From positions 298,965,565 to 299,029,564 of the forward strand of contig JAVHZZ010000003.1 of assembly GCA_036250195.1 (NCBI GenBank): a DNA stretch of 64,000 bases, in the 5' to 3' direction. Below the pieces are notes generated by a model that had not been told where the DNA came from, made no database searches, and worked only from the letters and a program-made list of their open reading frames with translations. Of this stretch, positions 14,001 to 25,900 are shown in pieces. Origin of the DNA: Mixophyes australis. Its lineage: Eukaryota; Chordata; Amphibia; Anura; Limnodynastidae. Each line of letters starts with the position of its first letter. The first letter of the stretch is position 1. The position numbers and the translations under genes were made by a program.

Positions 14001-17000
14001 TATGACTCAGAGCCTCGTTTTAAGTTTTGGAATCGGCGGGAATACCTGGACAGTGCTCGGATTGTTCGGGGGGGCTCGGATTCCAGGCCTGCTCATCCTT
14101 AATCTATACGCGAGTACTTATTATGGACATGGGAGAAATATGTATAATCTCTCCCCTCTGGCTCAGAGACCCTCCAGATGTCGTATAGACCATGCTCCGC
14201 CATAAGCCTTGAGAAAGCATTCGCCAGGCCTAGCTGAGAGGAAGCCACAGAGGGAGGGGAAGATGGAGATATGTCCATCCTAGGATCCGCCACTATGTTA
14301 AAATCACCCATCGTTATTAGACAACCCTCCTTATGTTTATCCACTTCCTGGAAGACCTCCCTTAAGAAAGGTACCTGGCGAGAATTTGGAGCATAGAGGG
14401 AGGTGAGAGTGACTAAAGTGTCTTCCAATAGGCCCACTAAAATCAGATATCTACCTGCTTTGTCCGCAACCCATTTTTTAAGGGTGAAGGAGGTATTTGA
14501 GCTAAACAGTATGGCAACTCCATTACGTTTTAGTGGACCGTTCGCCATATAGATTGTGGGATAGTGATTGTCTCTAAAAGTGGGGGGGGGGAGCAGAAGC
14601 TGAAAAATGAGTCTCCTGTAATGCAACAATATCTGCTCGATGTTTAAAAAAGGAGGACCGCACCATACGGCGTTTATTTGGTGAATTTAAGCCCCGGACA
14701 TTAAGAGAAAGTAGCTTAACCAGTTAAATTTAGGGGGATAGTACGTTGTCTGAATGCGGTGAGACGTTCAAGAGTTTTTAGTTACTCCGTGGCTTTTGCC
14801 AATTAGCAGGGTTGCAGTAAACCAAATATTTCCCTGCAAAAATGTATTGTTTAATCCAAACTAGCTGATACATGAATTCTTTGAACTCGGGCATAACTTT
14901 ATTACATGGGATTTAATTTGGTGAAAGTAATATGAATATGAAACAGTTTGTGTACTATTTTAAGAAATGGAAGAATAGAATGCCTCTCGTACTCTTTCAC
15001 ATAATCTGTTATCTGGGTAAAAGCTTGAAGGCTGATACAATTTCTCAGTAGGAGAATAAAAACAGATAATTTCTCAGATACATTCATTACTTGAACCTTT
15101 TTGTTTGTCCAAGTTCATATATTTTTCTGCACATATACACAGGAAACATGATTTGATTTATATTGATTCCTATGGGAGATGTATCTTCCTTGTTGGGGCC
15201 TGTATATATCATTGACACTTTTTTTTTTCAGAGATGATACGTTTTCACAAATCTGTTTTGAGAGGTATTGTTTTGAGCTTATGTTTCCTATAAGCAGTAT
15301 ATACTGAACTTAGATTGAACCAAATATATTTTTTTGTGGCTAAAGCACTAGAACACGGGGACATGCACTGAAACGGGAGGGAAGTCTGTTCACAGGAAAT
15401 TTGAGGAAAAACTACTTCACAAAAAGGGTAGTGGATAAGTGGAATAGCCTCCCATCAGATGTGGTAGAGGCTAATACAGTAGAGCAGTTTGAACATGCTT
15501 AGGATAGATATAAGAATATCCTTTTAAAGAATAAGGTTTAAGGTTACCATAGGTTAATAAAACAATGGGCGGACTAGATGGGCCAAGCAGTTCTTTTCTG
15601 CCATCAAATTCTATGTTTCTATATTGTTTGACTAAATTAATTGATAAATTGACATTAACCTCTTCACATCCTCAGTTTGAACATACCGATCAGCTGACTG
15701 TGTATTTACCAAATATTTATAAATATTGGCTCAATATGATAGCCCTGTCTTCCCAGAACCAGACTGGCAGAGACACAACTAGGTCCCACTGATGTGGCCA
15801 GTGACTTACTTTCCATAAAACTTGATTGTTATCTCCAAACTCACACAGTATATATTATGTACAGCTCAATGCGAAGATCGTGTGTTGTCATGATGTCCTA
15901 AGTATCTTTGTTACTGGAAGGAAGTGCAATCTCGGTGGTGTATGAATAAAAGGACAAAAGCTGAATTTTATAAAATGTTGAGCGTGTGATGAGTGCATAG
16001 AATAAATACATAACAAAAGCTATGCATAGAAGTAAATATAAATGCATACTTGACTGTGTATCATAACTGATTTTTCTTTGTGTATGCCTAAAATTTTGTG
16101 TGGGTGTGTAGCCCTTTAAAGGGCTGAGAAATTAGGGTATTTAAAGAGAGGTTGAATCATAATCTGTGAGTGATTTAAAAGAAAATAAAAAAGGTACAAC
16201 ACCATGGTCTGGTCCCAAGTGGTAAACTACTTGAATGCAGATTGTATTTATGCATAGCATCTATCTCTCCATAGCAAGTGTTGATGTCTTAGCTTTACCA
16301 CTGACTTCTGGAGGTATATTCACTAAACTGCGGGTTTGAAAAAGTGGAGATGTTGCCTATAGCGTCCAATTAAGATGCTTGTTATCATTTAGTTAGTACA
16401 TTCTACAAAATGATAGCTAGAATCTGATTGGTTGCTATAGGCAACATATCCACTTTTTCAAATCTGCAGTTTAGTAAATATACCTCCTGAACTCAATGGT
16501 CTCTCTGTATAGTTAGCTGTAGAAAAATGCTATGAATGGCGCTGATCATTAAATGTGCTCCTCTAGAGTGTAAAGATTTCATGGTACAATTTTATGGTGT
16601 TTACTAATGGTACTAGTATTTATCTTTCTTCGAGGTAATATGAATTAGAAAAATGTTGGAGGTATTGGTTAAGCAGTGGCCATTGTAAAGGCTATGGGTC
16701 ATACTGGAACAGCATGGGAGGCTAAGAAAATTGTATTTAATTAAAAAGCTATTTAATAGCTGTTTTCTTACTAGAAGATCCCACAAGTAACCATTTTGCA
16801 CTGGAGATGTTTAACTTGGGAGGGACTCCAATTAAGACTGATCTCAACCCCTATTTATACACTAGCGTGCAAAAGTCTTTGGCCAAGGAGAATAATTGTT
16901 AATAGAAGACAAAATGTAGCGAAGTAATGAAAATATTTTATTCATCATAATGTTTCGCATGATATTGTAACTAAACTTTATCAAAACTATTTATAATTTT

Positions 17001-18674
17001 ATAGTATACAATAAATTTCAGATTAAATTTGTCTCATCAATGTGTCCTACTTTTGTGCGTGTCACTGCTTCACATAATTTGGATATTCGAAACACCAACT
17101 TTTCTAAAGTTTTGTAAGTTATGCTTTTCCAGGCGCCTCCTTCAGATATTCCCATAAGTTTTTATTATTTGTTGAAGCCATTACACAATTTTTTCTGTCT
17201 AATTCATTTCAGAGTTTCTCAGTGGGATTGAGATCAGGTGACTGAGGAGGCCATGTCATAATTTGTAGAACTTTCTGCTTTTCTTTTACTTTTCAAATAA
17301 TTGACCCACGGTTTAAATGTGTGCTTAGGGTAGTTATCTTGTTGCGTGATGAACCCTTTTATAATATTTTGAGTTCCACTTTTTACAGCGTACTAAAATA
17401 CTATGGTATTGTTTCTTATCCATTGTTGTTGATTGAACTAAATCTCCAACTTTTTTTCCACCAAATCCACCCCAAATCATGACATGACCACCACGTTTAA
17501 CTGTATGACTTAAACTATTATCTAACATGTTTTCCGATAATTCCTCTAACATACTGGCGTCTTCTGGTTCCAAAAAGTTCAAATTTGGACTAGTTGGTCC
17601 AAAATACTTTTTTATACTTATCCAGTGTCCAGTGCTCCAATGTTCTTGGGCCCTTTTTTTACAGACCTCAACAATGATTTTCTGCAAGCTATGTGACCAT
17701 TTACGCCTACATTACGCAGACGTCCTTTAAATTTATCAACTGATGCTGAAAATTGTCTAATTTTATTGAATTCTTCTTTCATTGCAGTTGCTTGGGAGTC
17801 CTTGGTTTTGCTTCCTCATTACAATAATGTATTTCTCTTTTAGTTTTTGATGTACACCTGGGTTGTTAGAATATTTTAGTTGTTTGTACCCGCTTCTTTG
17901 TATCGAGCTAATGTATATGTTACACAAGATCGTGGAATTTTTTAGCAATTTGTCGATGAGTATAGCCTCCTTCAGAAAGTTTGAATGTTGCTATGCAATT
18001 CAAGTGAATATTTGCACCATTTTCTTCATTTTCAAAAAGTTATGGTTATTATTGATACTGTAAAGAAGGAATTAAAATAAAAAGATAAAATATTCAATTT
18101 ATAATAATTTATATTAATACTATGGAATAAAATTAATCAACATACATACCAGATTTATTAATGGTCAGTTCAAAATTACGTATTTTAGCATATCAATAAA
18201 CTCTTGGGACTGCGATGAAAATTAAATATGCTTGTGTTTACTTCAAATGTACTATACTTAATGTACCATATTATTTGTAAAGTCCTAAAGACTCAATTCT
18301 AATCGTGATAATGATTTTAGGGAGCAATTAAAGTTGATATTCATTACGATAGAGAAAAATAAGTATACAATTAAGCTTTGGCGAAAGACTTTTGCACGCT
18401 AGTGTATTTAGTGCCAAATTAAGTGACCTGTGATATTAAATATTAAATTCTGATGGATCTATTATGACAATTAAATTTAATTTTAACTTTAATTTTTTTT
18501 TTATTTTTTTTTTTCATTTATCTGGTATATTGGTACCATAATCTAGACTAGGAAGTTTTCTGTTTAATTCACAGTGTATAATAATGAAATACTAGCACAA
18601 ACATGATTGGTATATGTGTCACTGTCACTTTAATTGTGGAGAGTGGGGCGCAGTGTGTGTGTGTGTGTATAGTA

Positions 18675-18705
<31 letters not shown>

Positions 18706-19896
18706 TATATATATACATATATATATAATCTCCTCAAGTCTCGTAGAACCAATTGTGGATCAATACTGACTTTGGACAGATACAATACCAACTTTGGACA
18801 GTAGGTGACAGTAGTACTGTGAGTATAACATGGACTACAAACACTGATATATAAAATGATTTATTGCTTACACAGCAAAAGCAAATAATAATAGTGGGCC
18901 TGATTCATTAAGGAAAGTTTAGTAAAACAATTGAGTAAGTAGTCTCCTGGACAAAACCATGTTACAATGCAAGGGGTGCAAGCTAGTTTTCTATTTTGCA
19001 CATAAGTTAAATACTCTCTGTTTTTTCATGTAGCACACAAATACTTGATAGCTTATTGTACACTGAAATTTAAAGTTGATATTTGTGTGCTACATGAAAA
19101 CTGACAGTATTTAACTTCTGTTCAAAATAGAAAACTAGTTTGCACCCCTTGCATTGTAACATGGTATTGTCCAGGAGACTACTTACTCAATTGTTTTACT
19201 TAACTTTCCTTAATGAATCGGGCCCAGTATCTTTATGAATGATCTGTATAGCATTCATATGTAAACTTTCTAGTACAACATAGGTTAACCTGCAATTTTT
19301 TTTTTGTATCTGTTGGAGTTGCAGAATCTTCATGAATTCATACATAACCTTACAGTGCAGAATATATGTGTGCATTGAAGCTTTAATTGTACTTTATACC
19401 TGCAATTTATAGGTAAAACATGATACATTAGCCTTGTGTTGCAGATATAAGCTTAATATCACGTTTACCATGTTGCATACAATTTTATTACTTTATTTTA
19501 TCCTTTTTAACTATACATTTTTATTAATTAAACTGATTTTGTCACAGGCACCATATATGTTTTTAATTTTTAATTTTTTTTTGTGGCTTGAAAAAGTTTT
19601 TTACTATAGTTATTCTCTACAGCTTAGCACAGCTGAAATTGTTGTTGTTGGGAGTAAAAAACCACAGGAGATTCCAATCGGTTGGATAAAGCCTGAAACA
19701 ATCGTTGTCCTCTCAGGTGGGTACCTTTTTCTTATGGTGTTGTAACATTATAACATGCCTAATGTACACTTTTTCATGGATGCTGATTTTGTTTTATATT
19801 ATTGGACAATACTGAACAGTAATACGGATTGCAAGAGGACCATTCTGACAGATTAACGGAGTTACATGAAAACGTTTTACCGAATCTTGAATGCCG

Positions 19897-19983
<87 letters not shown>

Positions 19984-22900
19984 TATATGGCACATATATA
20001 CAGCTTCGCTGTAAGTAACTTTTGTTCTGTATCATTTTGGAATGGCTTTTGGGATTTCGCTTTCAAACCCACAATAAAATCAGCAATATCATTGACCTCA
20101 ACATGGAAGATCTTTAGAACATTCTCAGATCTTGATTTGTTCCACACTACTAAAGTGATAATAATTACATTTAATTAGAAATCAGATAAGCACCTGGGAG
20201 AGTATTCAAACTAGAACGGATTTACCATGAAAGTTACAGAGAATCTCCCAGAGACAGCAAGACTGGCACATAATTATATTATACATGAGCAGTACATAAT
20301 AACATTTTACTGAGATTATTGTCCTATCAGTACACAGCTGTTTCTTAGTAATTGGACAGGTTTCATTTTAGCGTTAGAAACTTAACAATCTTGAATGCTA
20401 AAGACTTTTCTGTTCTCTACACATAAGATCACATTTCTACTTAAGCACAATTTCTTAAGCAGCTACATAATTTCTCTAAGAATGACAATGTACTTGTTTC
20501 TCTGAGCTTCTTCAGGTTTGTATAAATTCTAAATATAATCCCTATTACTATTTGTAGAATCGCATTTATGAATGTTACATCCCACTAGATGGAGCCTAAA
20601 TCATAAGCTATTGCTGGTCTAACATCTTTGACAGAATGTTGGCCATGTATTTACTACACATTAACCCTTTAGCTGCCAGTGACAGGGACAGCAGGGAATT
20701 TAGGAGTGTTCCTCGTTGCTTTAAAAATCCTCAGCCGTGCATTATAAAGTTAATTAAATAAGAAAATAAAGTGTTGCTACCACCTTACTTGTGGCAGTTT
20801 ATTTCAAACACAAATAACCTCAACTTTCTGGGAAAATACACTGAAATATTACAATCATTACATGCTTGACACAAAAACATAAAATATCTGTATTTGTACA
20901 CTCTAAGTGAAAAGTTGTACACCACAAACAAATAATGTATATACCTTGTGTGTGTTCTGAAAGTTTGTACATTGTTTATTAATTGAAACTGAAAACATTG
21001 TTTAATACTTAATCTTGCATGAGAAAGTAGCCGTTTATTTGTAATGCTTAAATATTTATTTTAATGATGTATTTCAATTATTTTAGAGACACATTTATTT
21101 GAAAGCCACGTATCTCTATTACAACATTTTCTGCATCCAAACCAAATAAAATGTCATATTTTTATATTAGACCAAGAGGTCACACAGAAAGTGAAACTGA
21201 ATTTGTGCATTTTGTTAATCACGGAGGTAGGGCCCCTCCTCTCTGCAAAACTTTTAGCTTCATCATTGTGACACAATTCTGCAGTTTCCAGGAATGGCTA
21301 AATGGAGCAGTTTCAAATTCCAACATTGTGGGATTATAGAAGCAATCTTGGATTATAACTTTTTTAAATTTGCTGACTGCAAGCTGGTGATTACTGTAGT
21401 TTTAGTACATTGTATTGGAAGCTTGTTGTACCCAACATCTATATGCAGCGGAGGCAGCCATTTTATTGGCTATTCTGAGGTTTATGAGAATGCAAACTAC
21501 TAGTTTATAACATCACTAGTTCCTATTTAAATATTGCAGCACTTAGTGATGTAACTAGTTCCTAGTTGGATTCTCATGAATATTATTTCAGCCTACAGAA
21601 TGGCTGCCTCCCATGTATATAGGCATGGTCTTTAACATTAATACTTTTAACCCTCTCTCTCCCTGTCGGTCATCCAGTCTGATGGGTGGGTGGATATGTT
21701 GCACTGGGGTAGTAGTCATGCAAACCTCTCCATAGTCAGCCCTGTAGAAATAAGTTACTAGCGCTCTTTTCTCCAGAACCGAGGGGGTCCCCAGACCAAC
21801 AGACCACACACCCCTACGCGCACACACTGTCCGCAGATATGGTTGTTGGGGAAACTTGTCTGTAAGAAAAATCTTTTTGGATGGACAACCTCTTTTACAT
21901 ATTCAGAAGTAGAATTAAAAATACATGCATATTCTGTGTATGAATCTGAGGAATCAGGGGCTTATGTCAGGGTTTCCCAAACCCAGTCCTCAGGGCTCCC
22001 CAACAGTGCAGGTTTTCTGGATCACATGTGACATAATTAGGACCACCTGTGGATCTGTTACAATGTGTCAGTCAGTAATGAATACACCTGTGCTCCAGTA
22101 AGGAGATATGGAAAACATGCACTGTTAGGGAGCCCGGAGGACTGGGTTTGGGAAACCCTGGCTTATGTCATAATGATGCATGTCTGGGGCCACAATTCAC
22201 CATTCTCCTGTTTCAGGAACAAACTGTACTTTATGCATTTCACACAAGCTTTAGGCATCCATATTAAACCATATAAAATCAGGGACAGTGCTTTTCTTCC
22301 AATAAAATGTTTACAGAACACTGCAAGTTACATTTCCAAGAGGAGCCATCACATAGATTGATCAGTGTATACGTAAATGTGCATAAATTACTATCACTGA
22401 TTGAGATATCACATGTGACTTGTACTTTTGGACAGAATGTTTTACTCTGAGTTGGTCTTCAAGGGTGAATAAGATCCTTCGATGCGCAACGCTCCCTAAT
22501 TTGAGTATGGAAATGTCATGTGCTGGCGGGGGCCCTGAAACCGTTTCCATTTTTATTGGTCACACAGGCAAAGATGAACAATGCTTGGCTCAGCCTCTTT
22601 AACAAGGAACATCAATATAGTGAGCACATGGTTACCCATCGTTGTAGTAGTTGAGCAGTGCTTGGTCTGTTATACATCTATTTACGTGTTTAGGAATTGA
22701 GATAGAAATTGATCCATCCACTCTGAGAGAATATATATCTATGTCTCTGAGTGGATGTATGTACAATACCTACAAAGTTGAAATTTGGCATCTTTTTAGG
22801 TCACAATTGACAGTAAAAAAAAAATCTGCATTCATTGTTTTGTGTGAGGAGGCACATTCGGTGCTGAAATGCAGGCACGTTGGGATTTAAAAGTGGACTA

Positions 22901-25900
22901 TTCTGATCATGTGACTGAGCTCAATCGTAAAGCCTTAGCTCTGGTATAATAGTTACTGCTTGCTATAGAACAGTCAGTTATCAGCTGAGTGTAAGCTGTA
23001 TATTGTACACATATAAACATCGTTTATTGCTGTACCGTGTCTGCTGATATGACCTATCCACTTTTAGCACCAAAAAATGACACCTCCATGGTCATACAGT
23101 ACCTACACATGAGCCACACCCCCACTGTCATTGAGTACCTACATATGAGCCTGTAGACACTGCAAGGAATGATGAAGACTCTCAACTCTCCAGTGGAGTT
23201 CCTAAACACACCCAATCATCAGGAATGGCTTCTTGTAAACTTATGCAGGAGATTGGAGCCCTTATTACGGTGCTGCAGGATTTCAATGCCCCACAACTCT
23301 GAAACGGAACCCCACTGCAACTGCTCGGCTTGAATCCCCGTAACATAGAAGCCACCATACCAATAGGTTGTGCCAAGAGGCACTTTGTCTTCATACCATG
23401 CATAGCGACTACCCATCTATGTTCAAGTGCAGTGCAGTTCCTCACAATATTGTATTTTGCTATCACCATCAACAAGACTCGGGGCAGTCCTTCAAAGTGA
23501 TCTGATCAACTTGAGGAGTCTTCACTGATCACACGGACAATTGTACGTCTCATGGTCGAGAGCCAGCAACAAGAACTTCCAAATCCTGACTCTTACCAGG
23601 AAAGTCTGTAATGGTGTTTACAAGGAAGCAGTGATATCATATAGGTATATATGTGTGATGTACAGTGCATTATATATAGTTTATTACTTTTTGTAAGTAA
23701 AGTAGTAATTTTAAAAGAATGAAACATATTTATTTGGGACACCTATAGGAAGAACTTGCTAGTTTTGTAATCTTAAACAATGCTCAAACTGCTGATGATC
23801 TGCCAACATTTGGTTATGCAGAGTTAATAATGCAAAAAATGTAATCTGTATAGAACTGTAAAAATGTAACTGTTTTTCTGTGTTTATTTTTTTTTGTGTG
23901 GAGATAATCCATATATCCAAAAAGGGTATTCATAATTTTATTTTATATTTATGAGAAATTTTTACTGGTTCTAGGAATTTAAAATAGTTTTACTTGTATT
24001 TTGTGTATGTAAATGCACTGTATAATATTGTATTTGCTTAATTGTGCCTTGTTCAAGGGGGACGCATATGCCAAATATAATTTTGCTATCCCTCTGTAGA
24101 TGCTAAACTTTACCATTGCTTACCTGGCCATGCCTCCATTAACTTCACACCTTCCACTAGTTTATGCCCCCAAACTATTTGATTGTGAAGGTGATGTTGC
24201 ATATAAATAAGATTGTAACAGTGGGGCATTGAGTGGAGAAATTGGAAATATTGTATTGGAATTATGGAAAGGAGACAAACAATGACTTTGTTGCAGAGTT
24301 TAGAGCAGGGCCGGACTGGGACTAAAAATCAGCCCTGGCATTTAAATTACACAGGCCCACCTGAGGCCCAGTAGGAAAGAAATTGTGCGCCGCCGCACAG
24401 CAGCGGCACCGAAAAGGGTGTGGTCACATTGTGCTGTGGGTGTGGCCAACATGGGGCATTGATACATACATTATAATAAAACATTACATTTATCACGCCC
24501 TCCCATCCACATCACGCCATTCCCCCCCAGGCACATTATGACACCCCCAGCCCACTGTACTTATCTATGCTTCTGGTGCTGCTGACATCCATCAGGGTGG
24601 GAACTTCCTATAGAGTGAGCAGGGAAGCTCTTAGTCTCACAAGATTACCACATCTTGTGAGATTTAGGGCTAGATTTACTAAGCTGCGGGTTTGAAAAAG
24701 TGGGGATGTTGCCTATAGCAACCAATCAGATTCTAGCTTTCATTTATTTAGTACCTTCTACAAAATGATAACTAGAATCTGATTGGTTGCTATAGGCAAC
24801 ATCCCAACTTTTTCAAACCCGCAGCTTAGTAAATCTAGCCCTTAGACCTCCTCGGCTTGCTCTGCAGGCTGTGTCCTATCCAGGGACTGGGAGCAGCTAT
24901 CCGCTCCCTCCTGCTAACCAGAGCTGGATTAATGCCTGGGGTCATGGGGTTTTTAAGACAGGGGGCCCCTATTATGTAACATGGTTATCATATTAGACAA
25001 AATGTTAGACAAATACACAGGCAATACTGTGTGCAATACTGTTAGTTGCACGCAGCTCTGCCTTCACAAGCAGTACAGTGTCAAGTGGGACTTACCTCCC
25101 AACTGTCCTTGTAGTCGGGCCAAATCTCACTAAACGAGACAGTCACCAAAATTCGGGAATTCCCCACCAGTGTTCTTGTCACTTTCACCACCTGTGGCTG
25201 CTGGTGTCTTTAGTAGCTGCTTGTCTGGATCCTCGAATGCTGGAGGCCCTATTTTGAAAAAAAAAAAAATGGGTACATGTAATTTAGAAACCTCCAACCA
25301 GCCCTGGGGGTAATTGTATCATACCCCGGTTTTCTCAACTCGCGGGCGATCGGCGTCTTCTCAGCTTAAATTTAAATCGGCGCTGCCTTGTAAAGGGAGG
25401 TTAAATTTAAGCTGCGAAGACGCCGATCTCCCGCGAGTTGAGAAAACCGGGGTATGATACATTTACCCCCCGGTGTTTAATCAATGCAACCCACGTTTTA
25501 TAATTAGGCCTCCCTCCAGTCTAAACATTAAAATACTAGTATTCACGTTTAATAAACCTATATACCTCCCTCCAAACAACCCCAACAATAAATTAAATCG
25601 CATTTACGTTTAAGAAATATACCTATTTCCCATAACCATCACTGCCATTAAATAATTCCTATTCACATTTAATAAATAGACGTTATTTTTTCCCAAACAG
25701 CCCCACTTTCAATTAATAGCCCCCAAATCATATTATGCCACAATAGTGCCCCAGTTCGTACAATAGTACGCCCAAATGATATTATACCACAATACTGCCC
25801 CCAGTTGATATTATGCCACAATAGTGCACCCAAATCATATTATGCCATACAGTAGTGCCCCCAAATCCCGTGTGGCATTCTGGCTCTTCTCCCCCCCTGA

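Larger units (their letters stand above)
12560..14101. mobile_element. Non-autonomous hAT element nested in the L1
   Basis: The element is flanked by perfect 8-bp copies of ATCTATAC (12552-12559 and 14102-14109), and its termini form imperfect inverted repeats (taagggtgtgca / taaggatgagca). Removing it together with one copy of the duplication restores the L1 endonuclease reading frame (SRID followed directly by LIPTDKW). No transposase was found. Interior: subterminal ggttttgggttctgatt repeats, a 94-base tandem duplication near 12950-13135 and a ggactcagcaggacagagca repeat block. Confidence 0.92.
9121..14800 (-). mobile_element. Decayed L1-clade LINE, antisense to MTHFD1L, interrupted by a hAT element
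   Basis: Reading the minus strand, the order is endonuclease (14717-14102), hAT insertion (14101-12560), rest of endonuclease and linker (12559-11958), reverse transcriptase (11923-10745), C-terminal domain (10818-9571) and 3'UTR with a C run and an AATAAA signal (complement of 9139-9146). Reading frames shift near 14585, 11940 and 10790, so it is inactive. ORF1 was not found on its 5' side. The 3' end is placed just after the AATAAA signal; the 5' end is approximate. Confidence 0.92.
7111..19622. other. Intron C-D (12.5 kb, repeat-rich)
   Basis: Holds the microsatellite block (7605-7694), an unclassified repeat with CA run (7695-8222), an antisense L1 with a nested hAT (9121-14800), a LINE tail (15345-15625), a palindromic MITE (16310-16487), Tc1 (16860-18404) and a second palindromic MITE (18896-19226). 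8223-9120 and 15630-16300 show no recognisable element. Confidence 0.75.

Noticed and set aside
9571..14717. Possible host gene encoding a reverse transcriptase-like protein
   Set aside because: Domain order is that of L1 ORF2, with frameshifts, an inserted hAT element and a LINE-type 3' end.
19794..20147. Open frames over the TA microsatellite (YIYIYI...)
   Set aside because: They only translate the dinucleotide repeat.
22705..22765. Inverted repeat around atccatccactctgagaga
   Set aside because: Short arms with a loop, no matching ends or duplication and no second copy; not enough to call an element.
23182..23475. A 97-codon open frame on the minus strand
   Set aside because: No recognisable motif, no splice support and overlapping open frames in another phase; probably chance or old repeat.
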